The position numbers and the translations under genes are program-made. Shown piece after piece: positions 7,933 through 15,045 of a DNA stretch of 64,000 nt. The notes beneath the pieces are model-generated. The model ran no database searches and was not told the origin of the DNA. It was given only the letters and a program-made list of their open reading frames with translations. This stretch comes from Actinoplanes philippinensis. Lineage in GTDB: Bacteria; Actinomycetota; Actinomycetes; Mycobacteriales; Micromonosporaceae. Position 1 is the first letter of the stretch. The number at the start of each line of letters is the position of its first letter. The stretch spans positions 1 to 64,000 of the forward strand of contig NZ_FONV01000006.1 of assembly GCF_900113015.1 (NCBI RefSeq), given 5' to 3'.

Positions 7933-9393
7933 ATGACCGGCAGAACGCGCCGCGGCCTCGTCGTCACCGCGGTCCTGACTCTCCTGTTCACCGGCGGCGC
8001 CGTCAGTGCCGCCCAGGCCGCCACCGTCGGCACCCCCACCCGCATCACCGGCGGCCAGTCGGGCCGCTGCCTCGACATCGCGAACTCCGCCACCACCAAC
8101 GGCCTGCAGGCCCAGCTGTACGACTGCTCGGGCGCGGCCGGCCAGCAGTGGACGTACACCAGCGGCAAGCAACTGACGGTGTACGGCACCAAGTGCCTGG
8201 ACGCCTCCGGCCGGGGCACCACCAACGGCACCGCCGTCGTCATCTGGGACTGCAACGGCCAGTCCAACCAGCAGTGGAACGTCAACGACAACGGCACCGT
8301 CACGGGCGTGCAGTCCGAACTGTGCCTCGACGCCAGCGGAGCGGCCACCGCCAACGGGACCAGAATCCACCTGTGGGCCTGCAACGGCCAGTCCAACCAG
8401 CAGTGGGCGCAGCTCACCCCGGGCGGCGCCGGCAACCGGCCCTGTGACCTCTACGCCGCCGGCGGCACACCCTGCGTGGCGGCGCACAGCACCGTACGAG
8501 CGCTCTACGGCTCGTACCGCGGCAACCTCTACCAGGTCCGGCGCAGCTCCGACAACAGCACCCGCAACATCGGCGCCCTCGCCGGCGGCACGGCCGACGC
8601 CGCCGGCCAGGACGCGTTCTGCGCCGGCGCCACCTGCGTCGTCACCGTCCTCTACGACCAGTCCGGCCGCGGCAACGACCTGTGGTATCAGGGCTCGACC
8701 GTCGTGCCCGGATCACCGCAGAGCCGGCCCGCGGTCGCCACCACCGAGTCCCTCACCGTCGGCGGCGCGAAGGCGTACTCGCTCTACATCAATCCGGGCA
8801 ACAGCTACTGGCGCGACGGGCACCTGACCGGAGTCCCGACCGGCAGCGCACCCCAGGGCGTGTACATGGTCACCAGCGGCACGCACGTCAACAGCGGCTG
8901 CTGCTTCGACTACGGCAACAGCGAGACCACCCGCAAAGCCGACGCCGCCGGGGCCATGGACGCCATCTACTTCGGCACCAGCTGCTGGTTCGGCGGCTGT
9001 TCCGGAGCCGGGCCGTGGGTGCAGGCCGATCTGGAATGGGGCCTGTTCCCCGGCGGCAGCAGCGCCTGGAACACCAACCAGCGCGCCTTCACCAGCAAGT
9101 TCGTCACCGCCACGCTGAAGAACAACGGGACCTCCCGGTTCGCCATCAAAGGCAGCAACGCCCAGACCGGCAACCTGTACACGCTCTGGGACGGCTCGCT
9201 GCCGGCCGGCTACAGCCCGATGCGCAAGCAGGGCGCCATCGTGCTCGGCAGCGGCGGTGACTGCTGCAAACCCGACGGCGGCGCCAACCAGAGCGCCGGC
9301 ACGTTCTACGAGGGCGCCGTCGTCGCCGGCTACCCCTCGGACGCGACCGAGAACGCCGTACAGGCCGACATCGTCGCGGCCGGATATCGCTGA
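7933..9393 (+). CDS. Secreted GH54 alpha-L-arabinofuranosidase with N-terminal ricin/CBM13
   Basis: 486 residues, ATG after GGAGG. Signal peptide to about Ala30, a ricin-type lectin (about 35-160, CNGQSNQQW repeats), then the GH54 catalytic domain from PCDLYAAGGTPCVAAHSTVRA to the C-terminus. Glu368 in ADLEWGLFPG aligns with the known nucleophile of fungal AbfB; Asp443 in GGDCC is the likely acid/base. Fungal AbfB has the catalytic domain first and a CBM42 at the C-terminus; here that CBM42 is absent and a CBM13 sits in front. Role: removal of alpha-L-arabinofuranosyl side chains from arabinoxylan or arabinan outside the cell. Last gene of the LacI operon, ending 13 bp before a strong terminator. 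Confidence 0.93.
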   Translation: MTGRTRRGLVVTAVLTLLFTGGAVSAAQAATVGTPTRITGGQSGRCLDIANSATTNGLQAQLYDCSGAAGQQWTYTSGKQLTVYGTKCLDASGRGTTNGTAVVIWDCNGQSNQQWNVNDNGTVTGVQSELCLDASGAATANGTRIHLWACNGQSNQQWAQLTPGGAGNRPCDLYAAGGTPCVAAHSTVRALYGSYRGNLYQVRRSSDNSTRNIGALAGGTADAAGQDAFCAGATCVVTVLYDQSGRGNDLWYQGSTVVPGSPQSRPAVATTESLTVGGAKAYSLYINPGNSYWRDGHLTGVPTGSAPQGVYMVTSGTHVNSGCCFDYGNSETTRKADAAGAMDAIYFGTSCWFGGCSGAGPWVQADLEWGLFPGGSSAWNTNQRAFTSKFVTATLKNNGTSRFAIKGSNAQTGNLYTLWDGSLPAGYSPMRKQGAIVLGSGGDCCKPDGGANQSAGTFYEGAVVAGYPSDATENAVQADIVAAGYR

Positions 9394-9405
9394 ACGACGC
9401 AACGT

Positions 9406-9440
9406 CCGGCGACCGCCACCGGGCCGGTGGCGGTCGCCGG
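9406..9440. terminator. Bidirectional hairpin terminator
   Basis: Perfect 15-bp inverted repeat (9406-9420 with 9426-9440) and a 5-nt loop, lying between the convergent GH54 and serine-hydrolase genes. It is GC-only with no T-tract, as is common in actinobacteria. Confidence 0.8.
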
Positions 9441-9466
9441 CCGCCGGCGCGTTCGCGGGCGTCGCG

Positions 9467-10453
9467 TCAGGTCCACTCCGCCGTGCCCAGCGCGATGAGG
9501 GCCAGCAGTGTGTCCCGGCAGTCCTCGGCGTCGGTCATCACCACGGCCGCCGTCGAGGCCGCCGGCCACATGAACGAGAAACAACTGAACCCGGTGTTCT
9601 GGCCGGTGTGCCCGTAGAACCCGGCGCCGAGTTCGACCCCGAGGCCGAACCCGCCCGGCACCTGCGCCGTCACCATCTGCCCGGCCAGGTCCCGCGGCAG
9701 CAGCGGCGACTCACCGGCGACAGCACGGGCGATCTCCAGCTCCAGCCGCACCAGATCCGCCGGGGTGCTCCACAGCCCGGCGCCGGCCCGCTCCGGCTGG
9801 GTGTGCCAGCCGCCCGGCACGGGCACCCCGTCACGGTGCCCGCGTGCGGCCCGCCGCCGATGCGCATGCGGGAACCCCTGGTCGAAGCTGCTGTCCACCA
9901 TGCCGGCCGGTGCGAGCACGAGCTGGTCCATCAACTCGTCGAACGGCGTCCCGGTCACATCCTCGAGCAGCTTCTCCAGAACGGCGTAGTGGCCGCCCGA
10001 ATACCGGAACACCGCGCCGGGGGTCAGCTCCCGTCGCACGGCAGGCGTGTTCGCCGGCGGCTCACCCCGCAAGATCTGATCCAGCGACGGTACGGGTGAC
10101 CCGGCGGCGTATCCGGGAAGCCAGTACTCGGTCAGCCCCGCGGTATGCGACAGCAGCTGGCGTACGGTGACCGTCCCCTCCCCCGGCAGCCGCCACCCGC
10201 GCAAATGCTCGTTGATGTCGTCGTCGAGGCCGAGCACCGCGTCGGCGACGAGCCGCAGCGTCCCGAAGGCGGCGACATGCTTACTGACCGAGCAGGCCGG
10301 AAACAGCAGGTCGTCCCCGTCGGTCCACAGGTCCCCACCGATCCGGCCGACCGCGATCGCGGCACGCGAGATCCGATTGTCGCCCGCCACCACGTCCCGC
10401 CAGCTCTCTCGCGTGCCCACGATCTTCCCGTACCCACCGGCGGTCACCGGCAA
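9467..10453 (-). CDS. Beta-lactamase-fold serine hydrolase/esterase
   Basis: 328 residues as drawn from a TTG at 10453; a GTG at 10447 is an equal alternative. The reading frame opens 3 nt after the GH95 stop codon, so it is probably translationally coupled. The SxxK tetrad (Ser55-Val-Ser-Lys58 in ACSVSKH) and YSG motif (Tyr150) of class C beta-lactamase/EstB proteins are present, with a GHTG box near residue 280 in place of KTG. No signal peptide is seen, unlike its operon partners. It may be an intracellular esterase removing acyl groups from imported sugars; a role in antibiotic resistance is unlikely given the operon. Fourth and last gene of the operon starting near 18 kb. Confidence 0.83.
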   Translation of the reverse strand: MPVTAGGYGKIVGTRESWRDVVAGDNRISRAAIAVGRIGGDLWTDGDDLLFPACSVSKHVAAFGTLRLVADAVLGLDDDINEHLRGWRLPGEGTVTVRQLLSHTAGLTEYWLPGYAAGSPVPSLDQILRGEPPANTPAVRRELTPGAVFRYSGGHYAVLEKLLEDVTGTPFDELMDQLVLAPAGMVDSSFDQGFPHAHRRRAARGHRDGVPVPGGWHTQPERAGAGLWSTPADLVRLELEIARAVAGESPLLPRDLAGQMVTAQVPGGFGLGVELGAGFYGHTGQNTGFSCFSFMWPAASTAAVVMTDAEDCRDTLLALIALGTAEWT

Positions 10454-10456
10454 GCC

Positions 10457-13309
10457 CTAACCGCGCTGGAGCTGGAAACGCTGGTTGGCGCCGGTGCCGG
10501 GAGTCCACTGGGAGATGCGCGCGCCGTCGGTGGTGGCCGCCTGCCACACGTCCATGGCGAGGCCGCTCAGCCGGTTGATCAGCGCGACGACCCCGCCGCC
10601 GCGGTCCTCCACCCGCCACTGCTGGCCGGTGGCATCGGTGTCGGGCTGCTGGGTGATGTCGGCGCCGGTGGCGGTGCCGGCGACCTGCAGCACCAGGCCA
10701 CTGTGCCGGGCCCGGATCCGGTGGAAGCCGCCGCCGGAGCTCACGAAGTCGAACTGCTGGTTGGCGGCGGTGCCGGCCTGCCACTGGATCAGTTGCGCGC
10801 CCGCGGCGGTCGAGGCGCCGCTGATGTCGGCGGCCTTCCCGCTGTGCTGGGCCACCAGCCGGTAGTACACGCCGGTCTCCACCGGCCCGGACGCCGTGGC
10901 CGACGCGCGGTAGGTGTGGCCGGCCTGGCCCGCGAACTCGACGACGTCGGTCTCGGGTCGCGCCGGTTGCAGCACGGCTCCGGTCGTGTCGTCGCGCAGC
11001 TCGAAGGCGCCCGCGAAGATCCGGTTGCGGACCCGGACCGTGCCGGCGCGGTCCGGGGTGATGACGAGTTCGGTGCGGGTGCTGCTCCAGGAGGCGCCGA
11101 CGGTGTGTCCGCCCCGGCCGCGCAGGCCGGTGACGCTGCCGGACGGCCAGGCCGGCGGCAGCGCGGGCAGCACGTGCAGCTCGCCGTTGTGGCTGTGCAA
11201 CAGCATCTCGGCGATGCCCGAGGTGGCGCCGAAGTTGCCGTCGATCTGGAACGGCGGGTGCAGGTCGAACATGTTCGGCGCGAGCCGGTCGGTACGGACC
11301 AGGTCGCGCAGCAGCTTGTGGGCCCGCGCGCCGTCCTCCAGCCGCGCCCAGAAGTTGATTTTCCAGGCGAGTGACCAGCCGGTCCCGTCGTCGCCGCGCA
11401 GCTCCAGGGTCTGGCGTGCGGCCTGGTACAGGGCGGGTGTGCCCCGGCGGGTGATCTGGTTGCCGGGGTGCAGGCCGTACAGGTGCGAGACGTGCCGGTG
11501 CGTGCGCTCGGTCTCCACCCAGTCGGCGAGCCACTCCTGGATGTTGCCCCGCGAGCCGACCTTGGTCGGGGCCAGCCGGTCCCGGGCCGCCAGCACCTGG
11601 GAGCGAAGCGTGGCGTCCGTCCCCAGCACGTCGGCGGCCCGCGCGACAGCGTTGAACAGGTCGCGCAGGATCTGGTTGTCCATGGTCGGGCCGGCGCACA
11701 CGCTGGCGTTCGCGTGGTGGGGCAGCTCGGGCGAGTTCGACGGGTTGGTGACCAGATATCCGAGTGCGGGATGGGTCACCAGCGAGTCGAGGAAGAACTG
11801 TGCGGCGCCCCTCATCGCGGGATAGTTCGCGCGGAGGAACTCGACGTCGCCGGTGAACAGGTAGTGGTCCCAGATCATCGTGGCGAGCCAGGCGCCGCCG
11901 GTCTGCCACATGCCCCACAGCGCGCCGTCGACGACCGACGATCCACGCCAGGCGTCGGTGTTGTGGTGGGTGACCCAGCCCCGGGCGCCGTACTGCACGG
12001 TGGCGGTGCGGGCCCCGGTCACCGTCAGGTCATCGATCATGTCGAAGACCGGCAGCAGGCACTCGGCGAGATTGGTGGTGTCGGCGGGCCAGTAGTTCAT
12101 CGGCAGGTTGGCGTTGAGGGTGTACTTGGAATCCCAGGACGGCGCCATCTCCTGGTTCCAGATGCCCTGCAGGTTCGCCGGTTGCGTGCCCGGCCGGGAG
12201 GAGGCGATCAGCAGGTACCGGCCGTACTGGAACAGCAGCGCCGAGAACTGCGGATCGTCGGCGCTCGCATGCTGGGCGATGCGCACGTCGGTGGTCTGAT
12301 CGGCGGCCGCGGTACGTCCGAGGTCGATCGTGACCCGGTTGAACAGCGCCTGGTGATCGGCCACGTGCCGGGCCCGGAGCTGGTCGAATCCGACGGTACG
12401 GGCAGCGGTGAGGTGACGTCGCGCGATGTCCTGGTAGTCGCCGGTGACCGTACGGTAGTCGACGTAGCTGGAGCCGATGGACACTAGCACGGTGACGCTG
12501 GTGGCTCCGGAGACCCGTAACGTGCCGCCGGAGCTGCTGACCGTCCCCCCGGTGGCGCTCACCCCGGCCAGGGCCAGGAACCGTACCGAGCCGGTGATGC
12601 CCTCCATCGAGCCGGAGATCCCGTCGAGGGCGATCGTCGCGGAGTCCGGGCTGGACACGGTGGTCCGTTGCGGGCTGCCGAACGTGGCGGTGAAGGAGAT
12701 CGCACCGTCCCGGTCGGCCGTCAGCCGGGTCACCACCACCTGGTCCGGTGCGCTCGCGAACACCTCCCGCTGATAGCGCACACCGTTCTGCACGTACGTG
12801 GTGGTGGCGGTGGCGGTGGTCAGGTCGAGAGCCCGCTGGTACTGCGTCGCCCCGGTGGCGCTGCCGACGGCGAGCCGGAGATCACCGACCGGCTGGTACG
12901 CCAGTTGCCCGACGGGGGTGCCGAGCATCGTCTGGTTGATCAGGTCCTGGGCCGGGACCCACTGGTCGGCGAAGACTCGCCGCCGGATCTCGGCCAGGTT
13001 GCCGGCGCCCCGGGTGTTCGCCGAGTCGTAGGGTCCGCCGGCCCACACGGTGTCCTCGTTGAGCTGCAGCCGTTCGGTGTCGACGTTGCCGAACACCATG
13101 GCGCCGAGGCGTCCGTTGCCCAGGGGCAGGGCACGCAGCCAGTCGGTGCCGGCGGGCTCGTCGTACCAGAGCCGCAGGTCTCCGGCGGCCCGCGTGCCCG
13201 CCGGTGGCGCCGCCGCCACGGGATCGGCGGTCCACCGGGCCGGCAGCAGCGTGGATCCGGCTCCGGCCGTGCCGGCGGCGAGCAGTCTCCGGCGTGTCGT
13301 CTCAGACAT
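10457..13309 (-). CDS. Secreted GH95 family glycoside hydrolase (alpha-L-fucosidase/galactosidase type) with ricin/CBM13
   Basis: 950 residues with a twin-arginine-like signal (TTRRRLLAAGTAGAGS). The GH95 fold is complete: N-terminal beta domain (about 45-300), helical linker, and (alpha/alpha)6 barrel (340-715). Residues matching the catalytic set of Bifidobacterium AfcA can be placed: Asn399 and Asn401 in TLNANLPMNYW, Glu528 in PSNSPE as general acid, and Asp690 in FQIDGNFG. A beta domain and a three-repeat ricin lectin (about 815-950) close the protein. Expected substrate is an alpha-L-fucoside or alpha-L-galactoside on plant xyloglucan or pectin; sequence cannot decide between them. 21 nt separate it from the upstream ThuA/DUF1080 gene; same operon. 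Confidence 0.92.
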   Translation of the reverse strand: MSETTRRRLLAAGTAGAGSTLLPARWTADPVAAAPPAGTRAAGDLRLWYDEPAGTDWLRALPLGNGRLGAMVFGNVDTERLQLNEDTVWAGGPYDSANTRGAGNLAEIRRRVFADQWVPAQDLINQTMLGTPVGQLAYQPVGDLRLAVGSATGATQYQRALDLTTATATTTYVQNGVRYQREVFASAPDQVVVTRLTADRDGAISFTATFGSPQRTTVSSPDSATIALDGISGSMEGITGSVRFLALAGVSATGGTVSSSGGTLRVSGATSVTVLVSIGSSYVDYRTVTGDYQDIARRHLTAARTVGFDQLRARHVADHQALFNRVTIDLGRTAAADQTTDVRIAQHASADDPQFSALLFQYGRYLLIASSRPGTQPANLQGIWNQEMAPSWDSKYTLNANLPMNYWPADTTNLAECLLPVFDMIDDLTVTGARTATVQYGARGWVTHHNTDAWRGSSVVDGALWGMWQTGGAWLATMIWDHYLFTGDVEFLRANYPAMRGAAQFFLDSLVTHPALGYLVTNPSNSPELPHHANASVCAGPTMDNQILRDLFNAVARAADVLGTDATLRSQVLAARDRLAPTKVGSRGNIQEWLADWVETERTHRHVSHLYGLHPGNQITRRGTPALYQAARQTLELRGDDGTGWSLAWKINFWARLEDGARAHKLLRDLVRTDRLAPNMFDLHPPFQIDGNFGATSGIAEMLLHSHNGELHVLPALPPAWPSGSVTGLRGRGGHTVGASWSSTRTELVITPDRAGTVRVRNRIFAGAFELRDDTTGAVLQPARPETDVVEFAGQAGHTYRASATASGPVETGVYYRLVAQHSGKAADISGASTAAGAQLIQWQAGTAANQQFDFVSSGGGFHRIRARHSGLVLQVAGTATGADITQQPDTDATGQQWRVEDRGGGVVALINRLSGLAMDVWQAATTDGARISQWTPGTGANQRFQLQRG

Positions 13310-13330
13310 CAGCGGTCTCCCAGCGGTGTC

Positions 13331-15031
13331 TCACGGCAGGGTCCAGCGCTGGTTGGCGCCGCCGTGACAGGTCCAGATGATCAAGGGGGTTCCGTCGGCG
13401 GTGCCGGCGCCGTTGGCGTCCAGGCACTTGCCCGACTGCGGGTTCACCAGGGAGCCGTTGGCCGCCGGGGTCCAGGTCTGGGCGGCGGACCCGGTGCAGG
13501 CCGACAGTTGGATCTGGGCGCCGTTCGCGGTGCTGCCGCCGGCGACGCTCATGCACTTGCCGAGCGAGCGCAGGGTGTTCGCGTCGGCCGTCCACTGCTG
13601 GTTGGTGCTGCCGGTGCAGCGCCACAGCTGGATCCTGGTGCCGTCGGCGGAGCTGGCGCCGCTGACGTCGACGCACTTGCCGGCCGCGCCGGTGATCGCG
13701 CCGGTGCGGGGTGTCGTGCCACCCGTCTCCTTGATCCGGATGTTGCGGAACGAGACGTCGTCGCCGGCGCCCGGGTTCTGGATGCCGATGTGGCCCGACG
13801 CCAGCGACCGTACCGGATCGGTGTTGGTGAAGTCGTTGATCTTGACGCCGTTGAGGAAGACCTGGAGCCGCTCCCCCTCGACCAGCAACTCGTAGGTGTT
13901 CCATTCGCCGGGCGGGTTCAGCGCCGCGTCCCGGGCGGTGATGTCGGCCGACTTGAACCCGTACACCGAGCCGGTCGTCCGGTCCGTGGCGTCGGTGGCG
14001 TCGATCTGCACCTCGTACCCACCGGCCAGGGCCGCGTCCGGGTCGCTGCCGGCCGGGAAGCCGATCACCACGCCGGAGTTGTCGTCGCCCGGCATCATCC
14101 AGTCGAGTTTCAGCGAGTAGGAGCGGAACTCCTTGGCGCTGTACCACAGCAGGCCCGGTCCGCCGGAGGACGTCAGCGTCGCGTTGCCGTTGGCGAACCC
14201 ACCCGTGCCCGCCTGCGACCAACCTGTGGTGGAGCCGTTGTAGAGCGTGGTGTAGCCGGTCTCCGGACGGCAGTCGGCCCGGGTACGGCCGGCGGCGTAC
14301 CGGATGCCGCCGAGCACCTGCGCCCGGAAGCCCGCCTCGGTGTAGGAGGCCTGGGTGTGACCGCCGCCGGTGTAGAACGACCGCCCGCCCTGGAGGGTCT
14401 TGCACCAGGTGTGCGGGTGGTCGGCGCCCATCGTGCCGCCGGAGTAGGTCGACTCGTCGAGCACCGACAGGATCCGGGCCGACGAGCGCGGATTGGTCCG
14501 GAAGTTGTACCACTCGTCGGTACGCGCGACCGTCGGCGGCAGTCCGGCGGTGGCCGCGTGCGCCCGGTTCTCCACCCGTACCGTCGCCTGCTGGATCGCC
14601 GGATGCGAGGCGAAGTAGGCCCCGACCAGTTCGCCGTAGAACGGCCAGTCGTATTCGGTGTCCGAGGCCGAGTGGATGCCCACGTACCCGCCACCGGCCC
14701 GGATGTAGTTCTCGAAGGCGCTCTGCTGGGTGTTGTCGAGCACGTCGCCGGTGGTGTTGAGGAAGACGACAGCCTCGAACCGGGACAGGTTGGTGGCGGT
14801 GAACTGGCCGGAGTCCTCGGTGGTGGTCACCGTGAAGCTGTTGGCCGCCCCGAGGTCGCGGATCAGCTGGATGCCGGCCGGGATGGCGTCGTGCCGGAAG
14901 CCGGCGGTCTTGGAGAACACGAGCACGTCGTACGGTGTGTCGGCCGCGCTCGCCGGGGTGCCGCCGAGGCTCGCGATGCTCAGCAGCACCGCGGCCGTGG
15001 CGCCGAGGACGGTGCGGGTCAGTGATCGCAT
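13331..15031 (-). CDS. Secreted ThuA + DUF1080 (3-keto-glycoside hydrolase-like) + ricin/CBM13 protein
   Basis: 566 residues. The ATG at 15031 is preferred over the ATG at 15049 because AGAGGA lies between them at ribosome-site distance. Signal peptide to about Ala35. Residues 38-250 are a ThuA-like glutamine-amidotransferase-fold domain (DVLVFSKTAGFRHDAI, GGGYVGIHSASD). Residues about 258-430 are a DUF1080 beta-jelly-roll (TLYNGSTTGW opening, GGYEVQIDAT, ending FRNIRIKE). A CBM13 follows to the end. DUF1080 proteins of gut bacteria act on 3-keto-disaccharides, and ThuA is linked to 3-keto-trehalose metabolism. The upstream gene is a sugar dehydrogenase. I infer that it cleaves glycosides oxidised at C3. 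The stop of the upstream gene is 14 nt away, so coupling is likely. Confidence 0.88.
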   Translation of the reverse strand: MRSLTRTVLGATAAVLLSIASLGGTPASAADTPYDVLVFSKTAGFRHDAIPAGIQLIRDLGAANSFTVTTTEDSGQFTATNLSRFEAVVFLNTTGDVLDNTQQSAFENYIRAGGGYVGIHSASDTEYDWPFYGELVGAYFASHPAIQQATVRVENRAHAATAGLPPTVARTDEWYNFRTNPRSSARILSVLDESTYSGGTMGADHPHTWCKTLQGGRSFYTGGGHTQASYTEAGFRAQVLGGIRYAAGRTRADCRPETGYTTLYNGSTTGWSQAGTGGFANGNATLTSSGGPGLLWYSAKEFRSYSLKLDWMMPGDDNSGVVIGFPAGSDPDAALAGGYEVQIDATDATDRTTGSVYGFKSADITARDAALNPPGEWNTYELLVEGERLQVFLNGVKINDFTNTDPVRSLASGHIGIQNPGAGDDVSFRNIRIKETGGTTPRTGAITGAAGKCVDVSGASSADGTRIQLWRCTGSTNQQWTADANTLRSLGKCMSVAGGSTANGAQIQLSACTGSAAQTWTPAANGSLVNPQSGKCLDANGAGTADGTPLIIWTCHGGANQRWTLP

Positions 15032-15045
15032 GGCCGGGGTTCCTC

